From contig OX637393.1 in the NCBI GenBank assembly GCA_951799425.1, positions 21,989,744 through 22,053,743 on the forward strand: a DNA stretch of 64,000 nucleotides. Direction: 5' to 3'. The DNA is from Ilex aquifolium. Its lineage: Eukaryota > Streptophyta > Magnoliopsida > Aquifoliales > Aquifoliaceae. Positions 46,900-58,490 of this stretch are shown one piece after another (position 1 is the stretch's first letter; every line of letters begins with the position of its first letter). The notes below the pieces were generated by a model. The model saw nothing but the letters and a program-made list of their open reading frames with translations, searched no databases and was not told the DNA's origin. Position numbers and translations under genes: made by a program.

Positions 46900-48640
46900 C
46901 ATTACTTATTCCTTATTTATGGGTACACGTGTTATTTGACTTGAGCGTGTCAAATACCGTTATTTTTCATGTTTTGTGCATGGTACAGTTTAAATATTAT
47001 AACCCTAGAAGAGTCCTCAGGGGTGAATTCCACCTTAGGGACTAGGGCCTGCATTGATCAGATATGACGGTTGTGAGTTAGAGATCTCGGGGACTCTACT
47101 CACTATGGACCTTAGGGTCGTGGACATGTCGGGTTTGATGTCATCCTGAGAATGGGTTGATTGACGGCACACCGCGTCGTCGTTGATTGTGATCGTAAGA
47201 GGATCACTGCTTACACACCGAATGGTGTTTGTTTCAAATTCCAGGGGGAAAAGCACGACTCTTTATCCCAAATCGTGTATGGTTTCCGTTGGCACGAATG
47301 GTTGATGGGTTGGCTTGCGAGCCTTATCTTGGAGGACGAGGTGAGACAAGAGTTGGGTCTACCTCGGGTTGTCTGTGAGTATGGGGATATTATTCGGATG
47401 AACTACCGGGATTACCTACAAATAGGAATGTAGAATTTACCATTGAGTTGCATCCCGGTACATCGTCCATTTCTATGACTCTGCATAGAATGAAACCAGT
47501 AGAGTTGTGAAAACTCTAGGTCCGAATACAAGAATTGTTGAACAAGGACTTCGTTAGACCAAATACTTCACCTTGGGGCGCTTTGGTACTAATGACCAAA
47601 ATTTATGGAGGAAGCTTACTTCACCTCTTATTCTAGTAGTTCCGGAGAGGGGACAGAAGTACACAGTGAATTGTGATGCTTCTAAGGACGGACATGGATG
47701 GGTATTAATGTAGTCCGCGAGAACGGTGGCTTATGGTTCTGGACAACTAAAGAACCACAAGCAAAATTATCTTATACGTGACATGGAGTTGGCGGCCATT
47801 ATCTTGCCTTGAAAGCTTGGCGCCACTACGTATATGGTGAGAAGTTTGAGGCGTTATCAGACCACAAAAGTCTGAGATATATCTTTACACAACGGGACCT
47901 CAACATGAGGCAACGCAGGTGGATGAAATAATTGGAGGGTTACGACTTCACTTTGCATTATCATCCTGGTAAGGCAAATGTGGTAACTAATGCACTTAGC
48001 CGGAAGTTACAGGAACTTGTGGCTAGTGTGGCTCACCGAGAGTGGCGGATGCTTGAGAGTGTGGGACAGTACGGGCTGTATTATCGGGGTCAGACTCAGG
48101 GTATTTTAGGGAGCTTGGTGACTATGCCTTCCCTACTGAGCAGAGTGATCGATTCCCACGAACAGGACCCAGATTTGTTATCTATCAAGGACCGAGTACG
48201 TCTAGGTGGCACGAAGATGTACCATAATCTTCATCACCAGTGTTACTGGAGTAGAATAAAGAGACACGTTGAAAACCTTGTCAGTAGATGTCTCACATGT
48301 CGACAGGTGAAGGCTGGGCACTAGAGACTAACAGAGCTGCTCTAGCCCTTGGAGGTGGCTGAGTGGAAGTGGGAACATGTCACAATGGGTTTTGTGACCC
48401 ACTTGCCACGGACATCGCGGGGACATGATGCGGTGTGAGTGAGAGTGGACCGGCTTACTAAGTCGGCACGCCTTTTGACAGTGCGGATGACCCTCACACA
48501 GGAGGAATTCTGCAGGTTGTATGCACGGGATATGTGGTGCCTTTACGGACGGACTTGGTTGCGTCTAGAACCTAGTCCGGGAGTGAGACGGATACATATG
48601 GGACAATTTAGATAGTATTGTTGTAACTTATGCATATAGT
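46900..48640 (+). pseudogene. degenerate gypsy pol (protease to integrase scraps)
   Basis: Recognisable pieces in order: protease tail and linker (LTAHRVVVDCDRKRITAYTPN region, 47,155-47,433; LEDEVRQELGLPRVV); RT start (LHPGT...RPNTSPWGAL, about 47,447-47,590); RNase H start (TVNCDASKDGHGWV, about 47,657-47,705); RNase H end and integrase zinc region in an open frame 47,932-48,324 (GYDFTLHYHPGKANVV, CLTCRQVKAGH). Stops and frameshifts separate them (for example TGA at 47,507 and TAG at 47,711). The RT core and integrase catalytic domain are deleted or scrambled. The HYHPGKANVV motif fits the chromovirus Tekay/Del group. Confidence 0.85.
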
Positions 48641-48683
48641 CGAATGTGCATGAGGGTGTGAATTTCGGGGACGAAATTCTTTT

Positions 48684-48696
48684 AAGGGGGGAAGAA
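48684..48696 (+). other. polypurine tract
   Basis: AAGGGGGGAAGAA directly before the 3' LTR; primes plus-strand synthesis. Confidence 0.85.
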
Positions 48697-51600
48697 TGTG
48701 AAACCCCGGAAAATTTAAACTTTGACGAACAAGGGCAATAAGTGAATTGCCACTTCGGTACTAGTTGAAAAACTGAATTTTTCTAAATCTCGGATGACGA
48801 AACGGATTCCACCGTTGGATTCGTCTCGCGAAATCTAGTTACCACGTCAAATTTCGTTGAATTCCGAGATAGTCGGATTTTTCACGTTTTACGAGACAAA
48901 CGGGCCTCGGGTGACCCCGTGCACGAAATTTTTATAAAATTTTAAAGTTTGGGGAAATATTAGAGGCAAGTTGAAGTAAAAATAATTCGAACTTGAACCG
49001 GAGCGAAATTTAGTCGTTTCGGGATTAAAACGGACCCGAAATTAAATAGGACATGTGGCCAATTGTGGGCCAAGTATCCTAAAAATATAAATAGGGGCCT
49101 AAAGTCTGAAAAATCAGACTTCTCCTTCACCATTCAGCCGGTTTCAGCCGAGAGAAAAGAAGAGAGGGAAAATGAGAGAAAACTCCACCTTCTCTCTACG
49201 ATCTACTCCGTTCTAGCGCTCAAATCGATTCGGGCCAAGAACAAGAGTTGCTCTACGCGTCGAGGGCTACGCGTGGGTACCAAAAACGACGGTTTTCACC
49301 GAACGTTGGAGGGCCGAAAATTTGGAAGTGAAGGATTCAAGCTTGCTTTGAGTTCTAGGAGCTTCCCACGGCGATTCTACACGCTACAAGAGGTAGGGTT
49401 TTCTTCCTACTTAGGTTTATTTCCAACCTAGGAAGGTTATATGGAATGGGTAGGTGTATATATATATGTATCACTTGCCTATTGTGGTTATTTGGGTGAA
49501 ATGGGTATTGAGAATGGGTAGCAAGATTTAAATCACATTCTCTAGTTTAATGTACCACTAATGCATTTCATGTGTGGGAAATGAGTACCAAATATGCTAA
49601 GCAAGGTTGGTATGAAATGGGTAAATAAATTTACTTGATGGGTAAATTTCATAAAGAAACTTGAAGTGTAGAAAATTGATATGGGAAATTGGGTAAAGTG
49701 AATTCCTAAATGAAATGGACAATTAGGAATGGTTGTTGATAATTTCCTGAGAAATTATGACATATGAGGTTATGTTATGGGTAGAATGAATTCTATCTTG
49801 GTATAATTGTGTAGAAATCAATTAATATGATTTCTTGAGCTTTATGATGAATTTGAGTATATTATATGATTACATGCTTTGGGTGGTTCGAAGGTGTTGA
49901 TTAAATGCCTTGGTGAAAATGTTGTATTGATGAGTTTGCTATGTTAATTGCATGCTTATGTGATAACATGTTTGAAAATGGTTATTGGATGAAATGTTGA
50001 TATATGCATGCTTGCTATATATTGACAATGTGTTAAATTATGGTGTTCATATGCTTATGATATGAAGTACCATGGATATGTGGATTTATTGTTGTGTTGT
50101 TCATATGACATTCATACATATTGAACATGTGGAGAAGATGCAAGGGTACATTACATTGCATTCTCATGGGTACATCACATTCATGGTTATAAGACATGAG
50201 TGTGTGTGGGTGAGTTGACATCGCATTCATGGGTCATAGGCATGAGTGTGGGTGTGTGCATGTGTTGTGGATCAAACACCAAATCTTGGTGGTTGGTATG
50301 TGAACTCGGGAAAGTCGGGATCGAAGATCCGACTGAGTTGCACGGTTGCATTGCATAAGGAAAACTTGTGTCGGGTAAAGCAAGTAGGGCTAGACACTCC
50401 CTCGGGTGAAAAACCCGGAACCACTTGGTTTAGTCATTTGACCGGCGGTGAAATTCCAGAAAAGTGGCATGGCCCACGGAGCCAGTGGTGCGACTCCAAA
50501 ATCCGTTGCCCAAGAAGACACAAGACTTTGTTATATAAAAACACCCATCCAATGGGTAGCCTCAAACAATGATTTGATTTTTTTTAAAGACATAACTTTT
50601 ATCTCAAACGATCATTGGGAGGGTTTTTCCGTCAATAGACGGGTTCATACACATTGGCTTTTGCATTGTGTGGTGTGAGTCGGGGAAGACTCGGGACAAG
50701 GTGCATGAGTGAGTTCCATCTCATATCATGGCATGACATGGTATAGCATGGTAGCTTTCTAACATTGAGGTGTATATTCTTGTTAGATTGGTTGATGCTT
50801 GTTGATTTGTTGCATGTGCGCATTTCATATGCACTTAGGTTGGGGAGTAGCCTCTGTAGGAGGATATCCTATTGAGCGTGGCTCACCCTTCGTGGGACAA
50901 CATTTCAGGTGCGGGGTTCACGCCGGCGGACGGCTCCCAATTCGAGCCCCAAAGTTGAAGAAAGCCGACTTGTGGCTTTTATGGTTATTTAGTAAAGTTT
51001 TGTAAGAATTCCATTTTGAGATGTAAATATATGGAATGAATTGTGATAGAGCTTGTATGAGTTGTGTATTATATGGAAAATCTCATTAAACATGTGTTGG
51101 ATGAGTTTGGAGTGTATGGGGTAGCTTTAAGGATGGTTTGGAGGGGAAAGAAATCCATTATTTTTGCTCACAGTCTGAAAACCTACCGGAAGGTGTATGT
51201 CGGCCTTCCGGAAGGTTTTGCTAAAAACCCTGGATGCCTTGTTCACGGCTAATACCTTCCGGAAGGTTTTGCCCACTGGAATAAACCTTCCGGAGGATTT
51301 TAGCTACTGGAGTAAAACCTACCGGAAGGACTTGTCTACTGGAATGAACCTTCCGGAAGGTTTTGCCTTGGGTTTCTTTTTGACTGCCAAATTCTTCCGG
51401 AAGGTTTTGTTTTCTGGAATGAACCTTCCGGAAGGTTTTGGCTACTGGAATGGACCTTCCGGAAGGTTTTTGCTACTGATGTAGACCTTCCGGAAGTTCT
51501 TGAAATTGATCCTTTTCATTTAACTGTTCTTTCAGCGACCTTCCGGTAGGTGTATGTCGACCTTCCGGAAGGTTTTTCCAAAAACTTGAAATTTTCAAAA

Positions 51601-51808
51601 TGCTTAGCCATGCTCTTGGGCTTTATTTTCTTTGGTTCCTATGACATAAATGGACATAAATTGAGATATCATTGACCTTGTGGATGGTAAATCCGGTTAA
51701 AAGCATGTGAATGACGTGGTGTCGGGTTATACGACTATCACGAGTATTTCCGCGGGTTGACGGATGGTCAACGGTTAATAAAGGACCCCCGGGTTTTGGG
51801 GTGTCACA
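48697..51808 (+). repeat. 3' LTR of young gypsy element
   Basis: Offset 6,177 from the 5' LTR, same length. The differences I can see are 42,580/48,757 (A/G), 42,687/48,864 (T/C), 43,931/50,108 (G/A) and 45,573/51,750 (T/C). TATAAATA at 49,086-49,093. Palindrome array at 51,181-51,573, identical to that in the 5' LTR. Confidence 0.93.
51181..51573 (+). promoter_or_regulatory. ACCTTCCGGAAGGT palindrome array (3' LTR)
   Basis: Exact counterpart of 45,004-45,396, with no base change between the two copies that I could find. Confidence 0.85.
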
Positions 51809-51813
51809 CATTG

Positions 51814-52885
51814 TTGATCTTTTGCTATTGTTATCCTATTTTATGGTGCTCAGATTTCATTAGTCTATTTTTTAGTAAATTTTTAGCAGTTTTCGCCAAG
51901 CTCTATTTCTTGGATGGCAAGTCGTCGATGGAAGAAACTCTATATGGCCGGTAACACGTTTGAGGATTTTATGGAGAAAATATGGGTGGTGTATTAACCT
52001 AAAAAAATGTAGATTTTGTGGGTTTCTATTGGCAAAAAAAGTTATGGATTATAAGGGTTGTAGTTTTTTGTGGAAGTTTTAAGGGTTGTAATTTTTTAGA
52101 ATTTCCTCTCCCAATATCTTTATGTGCAAAAAATTTATTAAATTATTCCTAAAAACCAACCAAACCTTTGGGAATGGAGGTGGGCTGGTTCAACAAAATT
52201 TGAAATAATAGAGATCTTCTCCTCACTATCATTTGTTGCGCAGTTAAGAAAATATTGCTTCACTCACCCACACGTTAACACGTGCGTGTAAGTATCATTC
52301 TGCAAATATGCAGTGACTGCAATATTATTTACTACAAGGACCAATCCAAAGGAATACTGAGTGTCTGCAAAATAATGCTTTACTAATATCATTTTGGCTT
52401 AATGATCTTTCTAATTTATATATGAAAGGAGTCCTAAAAATAGTATCATATGCCAATAGATTTTTTGGCACACAGTTGTTAGAATGGTGAAGCCTATCAT
52501 AGATGTGGTACTAAATATTTCTTTGTCATTTTCGGGTTTTCTTGATAAAGTTTGCAGTCTTTATTGGCCACCTTCACCACCTCCCCCACCAAACTTGAAA
52601 TTACAACTAATCATGAACCAAATGACAAATTTTGGACATTTCTATGAGTTAATAAAGGTGTTTCGTGACATTCTAAAAAAATAAATGGCCAATAAATATA
52701 CTTCAAATGCACAAAGTGTTCGATTTTAACAATTTTCAATATTTTTGGTTTCATAATGCTTTAAGGTACGGATTTTTTATTTTTTGTTATTCTTTAATAT
52801 CCTTAGCGCTCTTTTATTTGATATGTCTTTTGATTGAAAATAATTTTTTTGTTACTCGGTTCCTTCAGGCACAGGCAATTACTAG
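51814..52885. other. Helitron 3' segment, no gene seen
   Basis: AT-rich, ending CCTTCAGGCACAGGCAATTA then CTAG (52,882-52,885). No coding region. Confidence 0.5.
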
Positions 52886-54300
52886 TCTATATAATAAAGT
52901 AGAGCTGAGTTTGAATTTTGGAGATAAAGAGAGATTCAGATCATTTTGAGACAAAACATAAACACATCGAACGGACAACATAATCCCAACATAAAAGACA
53001 GTTCATATCATCTCAAAAATTTTGATCTAACAGTCTACAGTGAGTATTAAATTTTGTTTCCCGCCCAACAACATTTCCTTTTTTAATTATCAGTTCGTTT
53101 CAAAATTATCGATCTAACTATCAAAAATTTTATCCTGCCTAAACGTTTTTATTTTGAAATCCCCCCTCAATCACATTATTTTCTCACGAATCCAAACTTT
53201 TCTCTCTGTTTTACTCTCTATCCATCATTAACGCCCCAAATCTCTCTCTCACGCACATTCCTTCTCTCTCTGGTCCTTCAATCACGCCCAAACTCTTTCT
53301 CTTTCCCCCATTAACTGTCTCACCTCTCTCATTTTCTCACAAATCTTTGTCATCCTCCTCAGTCTCTCATCTCTCTCTTTGCAGACTCCGACGATGGACA
53401 TACCTTCTTCAGCAACGCATGACATAATCTGGAGACCCATTGGACTGACCCACTCCGACCATCCACTCTCTTCCATCAAAATTGTATTGGCGGTGACCTA
53501 ACCCCCGGAAGCACTCTCTCTAGTAATCTCTCCATCTCTCCCCCCAACCATCACGATAACCCCACCCCTTCCGCTCCTCTTCTTGTAATTTCTCTTGGCC
53601 ATGGGTTCAGAAGTTGATTTCTAAAAGCTCCTTTGCATTGATGAGGTACTCTTTTATGTTTGGTTGATTGATTTTGATTTTCTACTTATTTGTAATATTG
53701 TGTTCGACACTTCCTATGGGTTTTTTTTATTGTTTCTACCAATTACATTTTGTGCCCAACTAAAACTAGTAGTATTTTCAAATATTGTTCTATTGGCTTC
53801 TTGCATGCAAGTTGTTTGACAATATGCCTAACAGATCGTGTTTTGCCTTACTTTTTGAATTTCTCATTCATTGATTGCACAAATATTTGGCTTCTCCACG
53901 GCTAGCGCCCTCGAAATGGCTTGTCGACGAACTCAATCCCCGAAATGAAGATAAATTAGATCTTTACTGCTGTGGCCCGGCAAGACCAAGGTAAGGCTTG
54001 TCGCTCTGTATTAAAAAGTCTATTGTATTGTTTATTAATAAGTCTAAGGCTTCTCATTGATTTTGTTGCCAAACAGACTGAAGATCGTTGTTGATTTTGT
54101 TCTTCATTTTAGTGATTCGTTGTTCAGAGACATCCAACGGTTGCTCAGGTAATAAGAGCATTGGTGCTAATCCGGTGATAATAAGAGCATTGGCGAACAC
54201 AAGCTGCTAGAAGAATGTTGTTTGACAGAATATATCTTTGAGATTGAGACAGATTTTCAAATCATGGTGGAAATGATATAGGGAAAAGTTCAAGCCCAAT

Positions 54301-54465
54301 AGAACTTATTTGTGGAAAGAAATTTCAAGAATACTAAGAGCCCTTCTGTTTGAAATACACCATGTTTTTAGTGAAACAAATAGGGTGGCTGATTTATTGG
54401 CAAATAAAAGGGTGATGGAGAAGAGAAAATTTATCCCCATTTTCAAGATATGTCATATCAAGTGA
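54301..54465 (+). pseudogene. RNase H-like fragment inside Helitron
   Basis: An open stretch with residues FEIHHVFSETNRVADLLAN, matching the C-terminal motif (H-x-x-R/S-E-x-N-x-x-A-D-x-L-A) of the plant/LINE RNase H-like domain, then a stop at 54,463-54,465. It lacks a start and the catalytic front half. It was either carried by a LINE inserted in the Helitron or captured by it. Confidence 0.6.
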
Positions 54466-56882
54466 AAGAACTGATCTCGCAAGACTAGTGATGCTCCTCC
54501 CTCTTTGTGGGTTTGTTAATTGAAATCTGTGGGTTTTTTAGTTGTTGTTTCAGTGGGTTTCTTTTTATTATTTATTATAAGTTCGTTTAATGTTTGATCT
54601 ATTTTATGAGATTGGGATTTTGTATGCTTATTATACTTTTTACCAATGCCGTATGAAGTTATTTGCTTATGCATATTTTTATTTTCTGTAGGTTTTGTTG
54701 ATTGAATTCATTACTGATTCTTTAATTTTCAGATCTTGAAAAGTATACTACCATGCCACGCCACGCCTCTTTCCAGCGAAAGACCACTACCATCTATTAA
54801 GAAGTTTAGTTTTGTGTAAAGTCTTCATGCTTTAAGGGAGTTTCAAGTTATTGCTTTATCAGAATTTTGATTGGTGATGGAAGATGTGGACTATGAGTGG
54901 CTCAAAAAGGATGAGCTTATACATCCCTGCTAACTTGCAATGAAGGATGTGAGGTTTGGATGAAGTTACCCTGTTCTGTTGAAAATTAGAATCTTTTTCC
55001 AATACTTTAATGGTGGATGAATCTAAATAGATGGAATTTAGGTAACTCAATATATTATAGCGATCTGAATCCCTTAGACACTTTGGTATTAACTATTATC
55101 TTATTTTTCTGTCTCAAGAGTCATTTATGTAATTATTTATTGCATGAAACTATATGTTTATTGGTAGTTGTCTATTAAGTGTTTTTTTTCCATTGATTGT
55201 ATTGCATTCTATTATCATGTAAAAGTGAGTGTTAATCGGAATTCCTACTTGCTGTGCATATTACAAGTTAGATAGGTGCATATATGTAAGTGTATTTGGA
55301 GAGTTGAATTTGATTGAAGGAATTTGGTGGATATTTGGTTTCTAAATTTGAATTTGTGTGTTATCTCCTATACTTTAGAATGTTAGCTCCCTGAATTATG
55401 CACAATTCACTAGCTTTTACTTTGTATTATGTTTTGCTTGAATCATGTACAACATCTTCTTTTTTAATATATATATATATATATATTTTATTTCTTGGTT
55501 TGGTGAAGTTAGGATGTTATTATTTATGCCCATAGATATGTTGAATATATAGATTATTGTTTTGCTATTGTTCCTCGCTACAAGTTTGTAACTAATTGAT
55601 TTTAGTTTGAGTGGTGCGGGTCAAAAAGGCGATAAAGGCAAAAAACTAGAATTACATTTGCTAATGCTATACTAGGTGGTTGACGACAAACCTTCAAGCT
55701 GGAGTGTATCTGAGGCTCTTTAATGCTATACTTTTTTTAAGTTTGAATAGAGTTTTTAAATTCAGCTTATGTGGTTTTGCTTTAACTATTTTGATTTCTA
55801 TGTTGAAATATCTTTGTTTTTATTGGTGACTAAGAAATAGGTTGTGATTGGGTTGTGACTCATCCTCATGCCCCAAAGGTATCACTATGTTCTTTAATTT
55901 AATGCTTACGATATTCAAAGAAAATTAAAAATTTACTTTCGACTAATCCCATTACATACTGGGATTTTGGTTGATGTTTATTACACACATATCGTTTCAG
56001 ACTTACATTTGATGAATTCGAGAAAATGGATCATTGTTCATACTTCTTCTCAATCGGATCAACAAAGGCGAGATCAGCTCAGCTCACTTCCCAACTGACT
56101 CAATCCTAAACTTTGAAGTGGCAAGCAATAGAAAGAGAAAGTCCAACTTAGGTGTCAGGCTTGAGAAGTGTCATCGTTCTCGGTTGTTCTATGTTTGTTG
56201 TACTTTTGTAGGGGGAGCCCAACCCTGCTAACTCTGTACTAATTGGTAGGAAGAAAGGGATGAAGTTGACAAGTGGGAAAGAAATATTGCAAGCCACCCC
56301 AAATCACACAAGTTTCCCTTGAATATTTGTTTATTCATTCATGTGAACTATAGCCTATCATTAATGACTAATAATCTTGAACCTATGCTTGAAATGTTGA
56401 ACTCATGATGTCATTTAATGGAAAAATAGTGCTTTTAATTGGTGATTTTTTTTAATTTAACAAGTGCCTTCAAACACGAACATTTTTATTTATTATGGTT
56501 CATGCTCAATTGGTCCATATTCAGTTGCTTTGAATTTTTCTATTACAGTAGTTGATAAAAAGTGGTAATAGCAATACTAACGTGATGTGATGTGATTATT
56601 AATGCAAGTTAGTGTTTATTTACATAAATGTTTGATTATATAAGTTGTATACACGTGTTGACATTGCCCAGGGATCATGTTTTCAAATGAAATTTTGTCG
56701 ATTTAAAAAAAAAAAAAAATAGTTGGTTCATATCAACTATCGGAATTTTGTTTGTTACACCATTTATTTTAATTTGAATGTGCTATAGGTGGTGAATTTG
56801 TGGAAGATAATTATAAGAAACAACGAAACTATGGTGAATAGGTTACTCTTGGATCTCATGTTGAATTTCTCGCCAGATGGAC

Positions 56883-56998
56883 GTTAACTAATATGCACCA
56901 AGTTAGATGCAACTTGGTTTGTTGTTTGTCTAACTGGGCTGTTAACTAATATGCACCAAGTTGGATGCGACTTGGTTTGTTGTTTGTCTAACTGGGCC
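56883..56998. repeat. 58-bp tandem duplication
   Basis: Unit GTTAACTAATATGCACCAAG... occurs at 56,883-56,940 and 56,941-56,998 with two mismatches. Confidence 0.9.
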
Positions 56999-57417
56999 AT
57001 GTTGACTTGGGGCCAAGGCCACGTGTAATTAGGGCCGTTTCGAATTTTTGTACAATAGTGGATGTCATACAATTACACAACACACACAAACCGATGATGC
57101 ACTTTGGATTTTATCAGTTCTGCAAACTTGACAAAATTGTTAGAATTGTAAATTATTGATAGTTGACTTTATTTAAATTTTGGTATGGCAATCAAATACG
57201 AAGCGTGATGCAATAATCAGGTTTTTTTTTTTTTTTGTGTGTGTTCTTATGGGATAGGTAAATTCAACAATTATTATATGCATGATGATATATTCTTGAT
57301 TTTGCCTGTATATACATTGCATTTTATTTTTTCGAAAAAATTAGGCATGTATATTATTGAATTTTTTGTAATTTTTTTGCGAGTAACATAGTGCCTTCAG
57401 ACACGGACAATTACTAG

Positions 57418-58490
57418 TATATATATAAAATAAAGTATGAGCAATGCTATGCTTACCAAATTATTTGTCAAATTTTATATTTCAAATCAGTGTGCGTGGT
57501 TGGATCAGTGGAGTTTACTAACTCTACCAAACATTCAATGCATAGAATTTTGACACACCATTTAAGATAAAAGATTTGATAAACAAATTTGGACAACACA
57601 ATTTATTCCTAAAGTATAAAGATTGAACACATAAAAAATGATTTTTACTTTTTTTTGGTTGAAATTATTTAATTTTTTTTAAAGTTCTCCTCAAATTTAA
57701 TAAAAAAAATAGACCCCTAAGAGTGTATTTATGGTGACTTTTCAAAAGTGCTTATATGACTTCTTACTTCTCATAAGTACTTTAAAAAAAATAGTGCTTA
57801 GAACAACTTATTTTAATTACTTCCAAATAAGTCAAAAGTAGTTTTACCTCTTAAATAAGTAAGTAAGTAAAAATTAAGTATCAAAAAAAATAAGTAAGTA
57901 AAAGTTAAAAAAAAAAAAATAACTTCTACGTCTTTAAAATCACTTCTTTGCAAAACACTTCACTGCCGCTATCACCCCACCAGCACCACCACCATCACCT
58001 AACACTACCTCCATCACCACTACAAAACCTTCCATTGTCCCACCACTGTCCCACCACCGTCAACACCAATACCACCCCCACCACCATTGCTACCGCCGCC
58101 ACCACCACCGCTAACACCACTGCCACCCTACCACCACCACTACTGTCATCACCCACCACCGATTGCTACCACCGCCGCCTACGGCCATCATCCACCATAA
58201 TGATCATCTCATTCTTATATTTATTACCACTACCACCATCATCTCACTACCATCGTCGCTCACCACCACCATCGCTGCCACCACCAGCACTCACCACCAC
58301 ACACTACTATAGCCCACCACCACCCGTCGTCACCCACCATCGCCGTCACTAGCTGTCACCTACCCCCACCACACCTACCACCGCCATTGCCATTCGCTAC
58401 CACCCACCACCATCATCGCTTACAAGCATCCGTCGTCTCCCACCACCACTATTCGCTAATACAATTCCAATATATATATATATATAATAG
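57418..58490 (+). mobile_element. Helitron 5' end with CAC-rich tract
   Basis: TATATATATAAAATAAAGTA begins at the previous CTAG. The interior AAAAAAAATAGTGCTT and a (CAC/CCA)-rich tract at 57,960-58,450 parallel the copies at 22-24 kb. No 3' end was found. The 134-residue frame at 57,948 is a triplet-repeat artefact. Confidence 0.45.

Larger units (their letters stand above)
42520..51808 (+). mobile_element. young Ty3/gypsy element (Tekay/Del-like), internally defective
   Basis: LTRs 42,520-45,631 and 48,697-51,808 (each 3,112 bp, TGTGAAACC ... GTGTCACA) are flanked by CATTG duplications (42,515-42,519 and 51,809-51,813). Primer site TGGTATCAGAGC (initiator-Met type) at 45,635-45,646; polypurine tract AAGGGGGGAAGAA just before 48,697. 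The 3.07-kb interior keeps gag ends, scraps of protease, reverse transcriptase and RNase H, and part of integrase. Capsid, most of RT and the integrase core are missing or frameshifted. By eye the LTRs differ at only four sites. Recent insertion plus a non-coding interior points to mobilisation in trans. Confidence 0.93.
36298..52885 (+). mobile_element. Helitron-like host of two LTR insertions
   Basis: The 5' end TCTATATAATAAAGTAGAG sits directly at the previous CTAG. The next clear 3' end is CCTTCAGGCAC...CTAG at 52,862-52,885. Between them are a solo LTR (37,888-39,674) and an LTR element (42,520-51,808), leaving about 5.5 kb of host sequence. Decayed hairpins without CTAG at 40,698-40,709 and 41,653-41,666 suggest that more than one Helitron may be fused here. 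No Rep or helicase coding is visible. Treating it as one element is inferred. Confidence 0.35.
52886..57417 (+). mobile_element. non-autonomous Helitron, 4.5 kb
   Basis: 5' TCTATATAATAAAGTAGAG directly at the previous CTAG. 3' hairpin-like GTGCCTTCAGACAC (57,391-57,404) then CTAG (57,414-57,417). The first 170 bp match the element starting at 36,298. The interior is AT-rich with a CT-rich leader (53,190-53,590), an RNase H-like remnant (54,301-54,465) and a 58-bp duplication. No helicase coding. Confidence 0.65.
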
